NCBI GenBank assembly: GCA_027604685.1 | Contig: JADHYX010000277.1 | Span: 1 to 29,437, forward strand | Direction: 5' to 3' | Length of the DNA stretch: 29,437 nt | Source of the DNA: Lobulomyces angularis | Taxonomy: Eukaryota; Chytridiomycota; Chytridiomycetes; Lobulomycetales; Lobulomycetaceae | In this document: positions 1 to 9,237 of the stretch, piece after piece | Layout: each line of letters starts with the position of its first letter | How positions within the stretch are numbered: the stretch's first letter is position 1 | Made by a program: the position numbers and the translations under genes | Notes under the pieces: generated by a model | What the model saw: only the letters and a program-made list of their open reading frames with translations | Databases searched by the model: none | What the model was told of the DNA's origin: nothing

Positions 1-508
1 TAGATTTTTCGATAACAATTTTTGAAGAAGTTGCAACTTGAGCAATGGTTTTAGTGGCGGAAAGAACCCATCTGTAATAGATTAAGTTTTATAATTGGAA
101 TATTAACAAAAAAGATAACTTTATTTACCCAATGTCAGCAGCATAGCCAGCTCCCTCACCTCTTTTTTTGGTAGGAGTATTAACGGAAACAAAGATCAAA
201 TCAGCTTCTTGAATGGCGCTGTTGATATCTGTTGAAAAGAACAAGTTTCTTCCTCTAGCTTTTTTTACTACTTCATCCAAACCTGGTTCATAAATTGGTA
301 AATTGTCAGAGTTCCAAGCATCGATCCTAGCTTGATTTAAGTCGCAAATAATAACCTTAACATTCGGACAACTAGAAAATAGAAGAAAAATAACATTTAA
401 CGTTTTTTGATCAAAAAGAATTAGAATGAATTACTTTAAAGCAATTACAGCACAAGTTGGTCCTCCAACATAACCAGCACCTAAACAAACAACCGTTTTT
501 TGAGACAT
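1..508 (-). CDS. UDP-glucose 6-dehydrogenase, N-terminal part (runs off left edge)
   Basis: Oxidises UDP-glucose to UDP-glucuronate with two NAD+ in the cytosol, feeding glycan and wall polysaccharide synthesis. Three exons are readable on the minus strand: about 508-435, 371-129 and 71-1. The product starts [18 protein letters not shown], which holds the Rossmann NAD-binding GAGYVG motif at residues 10-15. It continues through the family blocks [33 protein letters not shown] and [14 protein letters not shown]. The start is the first ATG before the Rossmann strand. Two introns of about 60 nt carry GT...AG ends. The substrate-binding and catalytic Cys domains lie outside the window, so activity cannot be judged. 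The family call rests on long, nearly uninterrupted similarity to eukaryotic UGDH and is firm. Confidence 0.95.
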
Positions 509-2234
509 TAAGCAATATATTGTTTTTATTTTATTTTGTAATTAAAATTTTTTTTTTTTTTAAAAACTTTTTCCTTTAAATATATTTTTTTTGTTGATCA
601 ACACGAGAAAAAAATTATTATAATTTGCTCTCAAGACCAAGATAGTAAAAGTTATTCATAGTAGAAGGAAACGGCACTGAATTTGTGGACAATGTAAATA
701 ATTCCGAGTAGTAGAGCCTGAATAATTAGAATCGTATGCAGATTTGATTAGAGTTAACAATTGATAAAGTGCACAGCTTAAGACTTATAAGATAAGAGAT
801 GAATCTTTTGTTGCGTCTACAGTGTTGAAGCATGTTTTATGGTAAAATTTACAATACTCTTAGTATGAGAAATTACGTCAGCAGAGTGCCACCACCTCTT
901 ATTTCCAGAATTATGGACTATTTTGCTACCAATTCATTCAACCAGCTCTTCAATTTGATACTAATTTGCTATACACAGTTCATACTTAAGTTTATTTTAA
1001 TAGAATGACACTAAAGATATTTTATAATAGAATGAAGTGCAGCCAGTTTAAAAACTATTAACTCAGTTGAGAAACTAAAGCATAAAAAGAAATGCTGTAT
1101 TGTTAAAGTATCTTGATGTACCTGAGCAAAAGTATTAGATCCCAAGTCTGGATAAAGCAAATCTGCAGTTTTAGATTTCAAAGCTTGTAAATCAAATGAA
1201 AAACTTCCAAGTATCACAATGTGTAACTAAAAAAAAAAAAAAACCAACAAAATTGTATTAAATTTTTTAATTGTTGATAAACCTTTTTACTGACTTTTTT
1301 TTTAATTTAATCTTAATGATATTTGACTTTAAATATTAATTTAAACTTAAATAGTATTTGAGTTTTATCTAATTGTAAATCAAGGAGATCTGATGCTCCA
1401 ATGTTTTTCACGTTTAACGGTTTAAGGTGATGATCTTTATATATCTGTCAATCCCATGAATTAAGCTGCTTTATTTAGCGCTAATATGATTTCAAATATA
1501 TAATAGTCTGATTAAACTTATGAATTTCCAAATTAAGGTTTGGATAAACATCAGAATAACTTTAAAAAAAAAAAGAAAAAATTATAAGCGCAGCTAATCA
1601 AAGTATTTAACGTCTTTAGTTATACTGTTTTTTTACAGAGCAATATCCATACTAAGTTGAATTTTGAATAGCAAAGATCTAATAAATATTATTAACTCAA
1701 ACATTTCACTTGCATTTACTTCTAGTTATCAACCAGTAATCTATATAGTAAAAGAAGATGTGTGTATTTCAAATATTTAAAAGTAAAACCCTGCAGGGAA
1801 ATTATTTTTGTATTAACGTGCTTAACCTTTAGTGATTTGTAATCAAACATTATGGTATTTAACTGCTAAATGTTTCATTTAAAAACTGGATGTTTGGAAT
1901 CTATGTGCGTTATAATAAATAGAGAACTTCCTATCAGAAATACTTTTATTACCATAAATACTATTTGCTAGCATTATGCTTTTTAAAAAAAAAAAATGCT
2001 AGAGGCTACTTAACAATAATGCAACTTCAAACTAGTTTTAATTTCATCCTCAAAAGATAATTTTTTTGTTGAATGTATGTATTAATTTTAGTTAATTATT
2101 TAGCGGAAAATTCAATTTTCCCTTAATGGAGAAAATTTTTTAATTCAACCCACTTAAAACTAAATTATTTTGATCCAATTTATTTTAAATCATATCAAAC
2201 ACTCTTTTTTTATTGCAACTATACAATATCAATC
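509..2234. other. Gene-poor AT-rich gap between UGDH and acyl-CoA dehydrogenase
   Basis: This is the largest stretch without a supportable gene, in a window where neighbouring genes are usually 100-450 bp apart. It must contain the divergent promoters of the flanking genes. An open minus-strand frame of 68 codons at 1011-1217, and coding-like fragments in changing frames at about 640-1000, could be remnants of a decayed gene, but no family is recognisable. Positions 2105-2121 form a perfect 8-bp inverted repeat around one base (GGAAAATT-C-AATTTTCC), about 115 bp before the acyl-CoA dehydrogenase start. Nothing else is apparent. Confidence 0.5.
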
Positions 2235-3972
2235 ATGTTTGTATTTAGCGAAAAATTTTTAAATTTGAAACAAATTTTAACGGAATTTGTTGAGGTAATT
2301 TTAAAAGTGCATTAATTACTCACTTTTTTTTTTTATATAATAAATTTTTTAAAGCTGGAATGCATTCCAGCGGAAAAGACTTTTTTTCTTCAAATGGGGA
2401 AAGTTGGTACTCCAGAACGTTGGAGGGTTAGTTTAATGGTCAATTCTTACTAATCAAAAATAAAAAATAAAAACAAAATTGCAAATTTTTTTTATTAGAT
2501 TATTCCAGAAGTTTTAGAAGAATTAAAAGCTAAAGCCAAAACGTTAGGTTTATGGAATCTGTTTTTAGCAAAAGAGTATGGTCAGTATGGAGCTGGTTTA
2601 ACAAATTTAGAATATGCGGTTTTATGTGAAACGTTAGGTATTAGGTTTTATATTTATATATTCATTTAAAATAATATGATTTTAAAGGGAAATCTTTTAT
2701 TGCACCCGAAGCCTGCAATTGCTCTGCACCTGATACCGGCAATATGGAAGTCCTCGCCAAATACGGAAATGAAGCACAAAAGGAAAAATGGCTAAAGGTA
2801 TTAAAGTTTTTGATTCATTAAGATTTAAGATTTTATTTTTTTATTTGGCAAGCCATTACTAGATGGAAAAATTAGATCAGCATTTGCTATGACGGAGCCA
2901 AGGGTAGCCTCTTCCGATGCAACCAATATTGAAACTTATATAACAAAAGATCCAAAAAATCCAGGTTTTTATAATCATGTTTAAAAGCATAAGAATTAAT
3001 TCAATAAATGTCAGATTACTATCTTATAAATGGTAGAAAATGGTGGATATCTGGAGCAGGAGATCCAAGATGCAAGATATATCTGTTAATGGGAAAAAAT
3101 GATGCTAATAATAAAGATAAGCACAGGCAACAGAGTGTAATAATTATTCCTGCTGACACCCCTGGTATTACAGTATTAAGGCCATTAACTGTTTTTGGGT
3201 ACGATGATGCACCTCACGGTCATTGCGAAATTTTATTTGAAAATGTACGAGTACACAAAGAAAATATGATTTTAGGTGAAGGACGAGGGTTTGAAATCGT
3301 TCAAGGAAGATTAGGGCCAGGTATTAAAAATTTAATTTTGATTTCACAACTGTACATCAATAGGCAGAATTCATCACTGTATGAGACAAATTGGGTTTGC
3401 AGAACGCGCTTTAGAATATCATATTTTGAGAGTTACAGATTCCTCGAGAAAAACATTTGGTAAATTTTTGTTTCAGCATGGTGATGTCGCTACAACCATT
3501 GCTCAATCTAGAATGGTAATTAATAAGAAAATATCTTTTTTTTTGGAAGATTTTTTTATATATTAGGAAATTGAGGGGGCAAGGATGTTAGTTTTGGCAG
3601 CTGCATCTCAAATAGACAAAGGAGGTGCCAAATCTGCTATGAAGCAAATAGCAATGGCTAAAGTTATATGTCCTAACATGACCTTAAGAGTAATTGATAG
3701 ATCCATTCAAGCTCATGGTGGTGCTGGGGTATCCCAAGACTTTCCATTGGCTTACATGTACGCTGGATCCAGAACATTAAGAATAGCAGATGGTAAATTT
3801 TAATTTTTGAAATTTTTTTTTTTTCTTATTTTTTGCTATTTTTTTAGGTCCTGACGAAGTTCATATGATGCAAATTGCTCGGTCTGAATTGAAAAAAGCT
3901 AAAGATCTAAGTTCTCATTATGAAAAACAACAAAAGATTGCCGCAGATTTCAAAGTTAAGCACAAGTTATAA
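2235..3972 (+). CDS. Acyl-CoA dehydrogenase (ACAD10/11-like), nine exons
   Basis: FAD-dependent alpha,beta-dehydrogenation of acyl-CoA in fatty acid oxidation. Exons: 2235-2294, 2355-2426, 2499-2637, 2688-2797, 2853-2964, 3015-3320, 3364-3515, 3567-3792 and 3848-3972. They sum to 1302 nt, or 433 residues, and all junctions keep frame. The N-terminal helical domain carries [20 protein letters not shown]. The middle beta domain carries [18 protein letters not shown] and [14 protein letters not shown]. The C-terminal domain carries [18 protein letters not shown] and the family signature [15 protein letters not shown], then [13 protein letters not shown]. This matches the ACAD domain of ACAD10/11, and the length fits a stand-alone dehydrogenase without the aminoglycoside-phosphotransferase-like domain of animal ACAD10/11. 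No mitochondrial presequence is obvious. The last three residues, HKL, resemble a weak peroxisomal PTS1. The exact acyl chain preference is not visible. Confidence 0.93.
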
Positions 3973-4340
3973 CTAATAAATATCAAAAAAAAAATATATA
4001 CATATATATAGTAATGATAGTAGTTTATTTTATTTTATATTTTTTTAAAATTAAGTATGAAGGAATTTATGAGTTTATCAAATTTATTAAAAATAAAATA
4101 TTAAAGTAATAAAAAAAAAAAGATCTACTCTAAATTCATTTATGTATTTTTTTTTTTGTTGTTTAAATTTTTAAAGTATTAAAAAATCTTTTAATTTATC
4201 AGGTCGGATCCAAATAAAAAGCATTGAAGTAATGGGATTACTTTAATTAAACTTAAGTCTTGAAAAATGGACTAAAAAAAAAAGAAAAATAAAGAAAATT
4301 AAAGAATAATCATTTCAAATAAAAAAATTTTTTTTTTAGT
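3973..4340. other. Convergent intergenic region
   Basis: This holds the 3' ends of the acyl-CoA dehydrogenase (+) and the TBC-domain gene (-). It is strongly A/T-rich with several A and T tracts. AATAAA at 3975-3980, immediately after the + strand stop, is a possible polyadenylation signal, although such hexamers are common in this base composition. No gene is seen. Confidence 0.5.
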
Positions 4341-6493
4341 TTATACAATAACATCTTTTTCATCTCTAGCCAAGCTTAATTCTTTTTTTTTATATAGAAA
4401 TATTGCTGCAGAAGTAATACTAAAGAGCTCATTGCCTCCAGCTTCCCCATACCCAATTACTCTATCCCAGAGTAGCAATACTTGAGTAACTTCTAGTACT
4501 CCAACAAAAGCCCATAATATCCATTTGAACGCTATTTTTAAAGGCGGAATTTTGATGGTGTGCATAAGGTGATAGAAAAGTGGTGCATCTGTAGTTTTTT
4601 TTAGTTTTTTGAATTTTAAAAAAATAACAAATACTGTTTGTATAATTTTACCTCTTTCCTTTAAAAGGTTTTCAAATAATGCACAGAGTGGTCCGATTGA
4701 TGATCTTGAGTTAGTCGGAACATGAAGAAAATAAAAATAGCTGCAAAATTTTTTTCTTGTATAAATAGTAAAATACGTAAAGTTATACCGTCTATACAAT
4801 TGCCTAAAAATTAGGTACGCCGAATCTGGTGTTAAGTTAAAATAACACAATGGTAAAGCGTAGCAGGAAAGGCCAAAAACAGGTAAAATCCCACTTGGAG
4901 GATATGGAATTTCTAAAAAAAATGAAACTTTCAAGTTACAATAATATATTCTCACCTTGTCCAGTGCTTTGATTAAAAAAAATTCCACCAACCAGTTCGT
5001 CATTGTCCATTTTTTCCAAAAACCAATCATCCCTGGACCATAACATTAAAATTCCTTTAATGATATCTTCAAAGATAAAAAAATTGTCATCATTTTTACA
5101 AATTTCTGTATCGATTGAAATTATTAGATCCGTTAAATATATGTATTTTAAAACTGATTCTCTTAAATGTGCTGTAATCATTGTCGCTCTTTGTTCTGGG
5201 TACTCTTCTTCCACTAGTAAAAAAGAATACTTCACAAAACAATGAATATTCTATTTAAAACTTTTTTTAATTTAAATTTACCATGCTGTATCTAACATCC
5301 ATTGGTATACCACCTTTAGCAAAAGCCTTAGCATCTTTATATGAACTCGTCTCTACTATTTTATTTGCCAAAGCTGCACGACTTGTTAGAAAATTTTCTC
5401 TTTGATTACCATCCAACACTGTATCATCTAATCCAAGATGAGGATACTAGTTAAATATTATAAAAATAATATTTTTGGATTAAATAAAACAAAATTTTAT
5501 TTTTTTTATTTTATTTTTTATAATTTTCAAACTATACTTTTGGATGTAATTCTTCAAATAAAATTGCCAATTCATTGGAATTCCAGGTTTTAAATCTCAG
5601 ATACATAGAAGACCAAAAATTTGAGTATACAGATGGAGCTTCAGTACTGTTTTTTTGGAAAATTAAAATAAAAAAATCGAAAAATTGTACTCGAATTCTT
5701 TTCCCATATCAATGACACAGTTATAAATATCTTCTTCTGAATAAAAAGACCTTTCCTTAGCATCTTTCATGTTTGTGCCGTATTTGGAAGGCAAGCCATG
5801 TTCTTGATACGAGGAAGTATTGTTTGAAGTGGGAATAAGTTCATCATTGCTTACACTATCCTCCTTTTCAAATTCAATAGTGCTGCCCTCAGATGTGAAA
5901 ATGTTTCCGGATTCTTTTAATGTGATTTGGTCCTTCAATGATCTCTAAAAAAAAATTTTAAGAATTTTAATGAGCTATTAAAAATGCAATGTATTTCATT
6001 AATGTTATTATAAGCATCAATATTTTTTTTTTTTTTTTTTTTTTTTAACCTTCTTTATTAAGCTAATTTTATTGTATTTACTCAAATTCAATAATTCCGT
6101 TTGGCACTTTTTTTTTAATTTCATTTGAGCATTTGATAGTATCTCAGCATATACTTGGTCCGATATTTTTATATTTTTGACATAAACTTGATTTTTTAAA
6201 AATAGTTTATTATTATTTATTGTGTAAAAAATGTTGTTAGTTTTGAAGTCAGGGTAGGTGTTAAGTTTTTTTGAAAGAAATGAATTTAAAAAGTTAGTAA
6301 AACTTGGTTTCAAGGTTGAATTTGTATTTAAAATTTGGACTGCCTTTTGTTTAAAATTTACCAGTTCTTGCTGATGCTGCTGGATAGATGAATTTGAAGT
6401 GGAAATTTTTAGAAATTCTGCAAGCAAAATTTCTCTGAAATATTTTGAAGTTGAAGTCTGCATCAGTTCGTGCATCTCTTTTTCATTTAACAT
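4341..6493 (-). CDS. TBC-domain protein of the TBC1D19 type
   Basis: Predicted Rab-GTPase regulator. Eight exons: 6493-6050, 5944-5691, 5646-5538, 5446-5282, 5250-4956, 4912-4789, 4740-4652 and 4588-4341. They close in frame to 575 residues; animal TBC1D19 is about 526. The C-terminal half carries the family blocks NDDNFFIFEDIIKGIL, WSRD, PPSGILPVFGLSCYALPLCY, IFRQLYRRY, APLFYHLM, and PPLKIAFKWILWAF followed by QVLLLWDRVIGYG. The last matches the TBC C-terminal helices very closely. The N-terminal third is Asn/Lys/Ser-rich and poorly conserved. The usual arginine-finger (IxxDxxR) and glutamine-finger (YxQ) signatures are not seen, as I recall for TBC1D19 generally, so it may bind Rabs without normal GAP chemistry. 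The first intron (6049-5945) contains an uninterrupted A tract of about 24 nt on the coding strand. Confidence 0.87.
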
Positions 6494-6912
6494 TTTGATT
6501 TAAAATTTTCTTTTCTTTTTTGAACTCAGCTGAAGCCACTTCATTCCTAGTGCCACTCCACAGCCTTAGCTAAAATGAAAGCCAAAAAAAAATTTGGTTT
6601 CATTTTCATATTAAATTTCAGCTGTTTTTCATACTGCAAACTCTTTTACAATTTGATATCAAACGTCAAATACTACGCAACAAAACCTCAAATTGATTGT
6701 TGAATTGCAGATATTTTTGATATTTCACGTAAAGCAGAAAAAAAATTAAGGTAAATTTTAAAGCAGGAAGCCTGATTACTTTAAAACAACTTTAAAACAC
6801 TACAATCAATTGATATATTTTTATTAAAAAAAAATTGTACAGATAACAGAATCTTATCAACTAGTTTAAATTTTCTTTTTACCATTACAAAAAATAATTA
6901 CTGTTAAAAAAA
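6494..6912. promoter_or_regulatory. Divergent promoter region with a long inverted repeat
   Basis: 419 bp between the start of the TBC gene (-) and the start of the secreted-protein gene (+), so it should drive both. No open frame of note is present. At about 6572-6606 the sequence reads AAAATGAAAGCCAAA, an A/T spacer, then TTTGGTTTCATTTT. This is a stem of about 14 bp with one bulged G. No TATA box can be told apart from the AT background. Confidence 0.45.
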
Positions 6913-7612
6913 ATGGTGAAGAATGTCATTTTAAACTTGCTGTTCTTACATTTATGTAATCATATTATATCTCAGCCACCTCCGCATTTAGGGTATATAA
7001 ATCAACAACTTTTATTTAAAAGATTGCTGAAACTTGTTTAGGTGGGTTCAAATTCCTCCTTCTCCTCGTCAACCACCACAAATTTTAACTCAATCCAATA
7101 ATAATCAAGTTAATTCTGCTACATCAACATTTTTTGATTCAGTTAATACGTTGAGTGAGGAAGCTGCTTCAAGTACACTACTGCCGGCGGTTTCTACTAT
7201 CACAGAGTCCACTAACTTGGAATCAACTATACCAACAACTACTGATTTACAAGTTCCCACTTTCAATCCTATTGTAGATGAAGACTGTTCAGTATTTCAG
7301 ATCATTTGCAAAACTTTTCAAAACGGTTGTGCAGGAGCAACTACTTCTTGCAAAAATTCCAGCAATAGTTTGGGATCATGTCTTTGTGGTAGCAACGACG
7401 TTATTACAGGGCCAAATACAGGGGTATTCATAATGTTATCAATAGCAGTATATTTTATATATTTTTTTACTTAGTTTCCACAGAAACTTGCTGATGCACC
7501 AGAAAATATGCTATTACCAGGAACCAATAGTGGTGCTTTATATATTAAAATATTTAAAGATCTTCAAATAAACATTTTATTTATTATTTTAAACACAGTC
7601 TTTAGTATATAA
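6913..7612 (+). CDS. Small secreted Ser/Thr-rich protein, probably GPI-anchored
   Basis: Not a recognised family. My model has exons 6913-6992, 7042-7423 and 7475-7612, summing to 600 nt and 199 residues. The product starts MVKNVILNLLFLHL and reaches IISQ by residue 21, a convincing signal peptide with cleavage near ISQ-PPP. A Pro-rich segment (QIPPSPRQPPQ) follows, then a Ser/Thr-rich stretch suited to O-glycosylation (about residues 45-90). Next comes a Cys-containing segment (ICKTFQNGCAGATTSCK and SCLCGSN), and finally a hydrophobic C-terminus after LLPGTNSGALY. That tail looks like a GPI-attachment signal. If the last 51-nt intron is not removed, translation ends at 7474 with another hydrophobic tail (VFIMLSIAVYFIYFF). 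A cell-surface or wall protein is inferred. Confidence 0.68.
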
Positions 7613-7956
7613 AATCATTGTACCAATAGATCATTAAAACTTTTTTTTTAATGTTTTTTATTTTTTCGGAATGTGTTCTTTTTTCTCCAGTTTTCAATAA
7701 ATCTAATTCTATGATGAAATTTTTATAAAAACTTGTTTTACGAATGATAAAATAGGTGCTTATATTATCTGATCTCATTGCCCACACAAATTTGGATGTT
7801 TTGTGTTGATTGGATAGGATTTAAAAAAAAAAATTCTCTTGAAATGTTTTTTTGGTGGGTGTAAAAACATGATCCTAAAAAAAAATTTTTTTTCGCTCAA
7901 AAAAGAAATTAAAAAAAAAGAAGAGTTATCTTCACTCTACAATAAAGAATAAAAAA
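7613..7956. promoter_or_regulatory. Intergenic region upstream of the SPKK protein gene
   Basis: 344 bp between two tandem + strand genes. It should hold the 3' end of the secreted-protein gene and the promoter of the SPKK gene. A 61-codon minus-strand frame (7602-7787) has no homology that I recognise and overlaps the end of the + gene, so it is treated as chance. A/T tracts at 7820-7920 lie just upstream of the start codon at 7957. Confidence 0.45.
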
Positions 7957-9021
7957 ATGCCTTATGCTACTAGAAGTTCAACCACTCCGGGTACAACTGT
8001 TGATACAAAGGAATCCTTAAAGAGAAAAACCGAAACTAAGGAGTCACTTGAACATTCACCAAAAAAATCAAAAACTAGTTCTCCTACAAAGGGTTCAACC
8101 CCAGGTTCTCCTGGAAAAAGATCTTTTTCACCAAAAAAAAGTGCTAAATCTGTAAATGCTAAAAAGCATGTTGTCAAACAAGTTCAACAAGGTTTTTAAA
8201 AAAAATTTTTCTTTTTCTTTTCTTTTTTGATCTCTTACAAAAAATAATGAAAGTTGTTGCTGCCAGTGTTTTTGCTGGTAAAGGTCAAGTAAACGCTAAA
8301 CCAAGTATGCTTCATAAAAGGATACCTGTTGTTCAAAAAAAGGTTGAAGTAACTGCTCAAGTTGGAAAGGTTGGAGTCAATAATGCAATCAAAGCCTTGG
8401 GAAAAGGTTCTCCGATTCAAAGGTATAAAATTGTTATAATTACAATATTTTTTTTAATACTATATTTTGATTATTTTTAATTTTTTTAATAAAAAAAAAA
8501 ATAAAATAAAATAAAAAATTCAGAGTTGGTAATATTTAAAAAAATAGAAATAACTTAAAAAAATTTTTTAATAACCAATTTAGCAACAACTCATGTTAAT
8601 AAAGGAACAACCAATATTACTAAAAGAGTAGTGAACATAAGAAAGGTCGGAGGAAAGGTTGTAGTTAACACACACAAAGTTCAAAGTGATGGAGACGAAA
8701 AAGCAATGAAAAAAACTTTAGTAAATGAATTACATAAATTTATTGGAAAAAATGTAAGTTACTTGCTCAATTTAATTGTAAAGATATTAAAAATTATAAA
8801 ATTTGCGTTTTACTTCATCTCCTTTTTTTATTAAAGCCATCACAAGTCGCAAAGATGGTTGGGCTTGTCCAAGTTAAAGATCAAGTTCACACCGAGGTGA
8901 AAATGAAAATAATGATAAAAATTATCTTAAAATTAACGGTTTTTAAAAGATACTTAAGAATGCCTTGGTGAAGGAAATACAACATCGCAAACCAAAAGCA
9001 GGCAGTGAAGTTGTAAATTAA
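7957..9021 (+). CDS. Lysine-rich basic protein with SPKK motifs, unknown family
   Basis: I do not recognise this gene. Model exons are 7957-8191, 8254-8422, 8524-8528 (5 nt), 8584-8753, 8837-8896 and 8950-9021, summing to 711 nt and 236 residues. The first 75 residues are low-complexity and basic, with SPKK twice (HSPKKSK and FSPKKSA), SPTK, TPGSPGKR, and KRK at LKRKTETK. SPKK-type repeats are known from histone H1 tails and other AT-DNA minor-groove binders. The remaining 160 residues look folded, with beta-prone repeats such as KKVEVTAQVGKVGV, KRVVNIRKVGGKVVVNTHKV and, near the end, PSQVAKMVGLVQVKDQVHTE. They carry no signal peptide and no known domain I can name. A nuclear, chromatin-associated role is inference from composition only. 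A ribosomal or cytoskeletal basic protein is an alternative. Confidence 0.68.
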
Positions 9022-9237
9022 ATTTAATTTTTTTACTTTCTTTTATTATCTTTTAATTATACAACGACCTTATTTTGAGGATTTATTTCAAAAAAATAAA
9101 TATAATTTTGTACAAAAAAATAATTCTTTTTTTATTATTATTCTGGAGAATTTTATTTTTTTTAAGAATTACTATTAATTAGATACTTGCAAAAACTATA
9201 GGCAAAAAAAAAAAAATAATTTCTATACAATCTTATA

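Noticed and set aside
1011..1217. 68-codon minus-strand frame in the 5' gap
   Set aside because: No recognisable family, no clear splice partners and no continuation in frame; mentioned only as a possible remnant.
6017..6049. Poly-lysine C-terminus on the first TBC exon
   Set aside because: The lysine run is the A tract of intron 1 read as codons; splicing at 6050/5944 continues the protein in frame.
7602..7787. 61-codon minus-strand frame downstream of the surface protein gene
   Set aside because: Overlaps the end of the + strand gene, lacks any recognisable domain and is rich in residues from A/T-rich codons.
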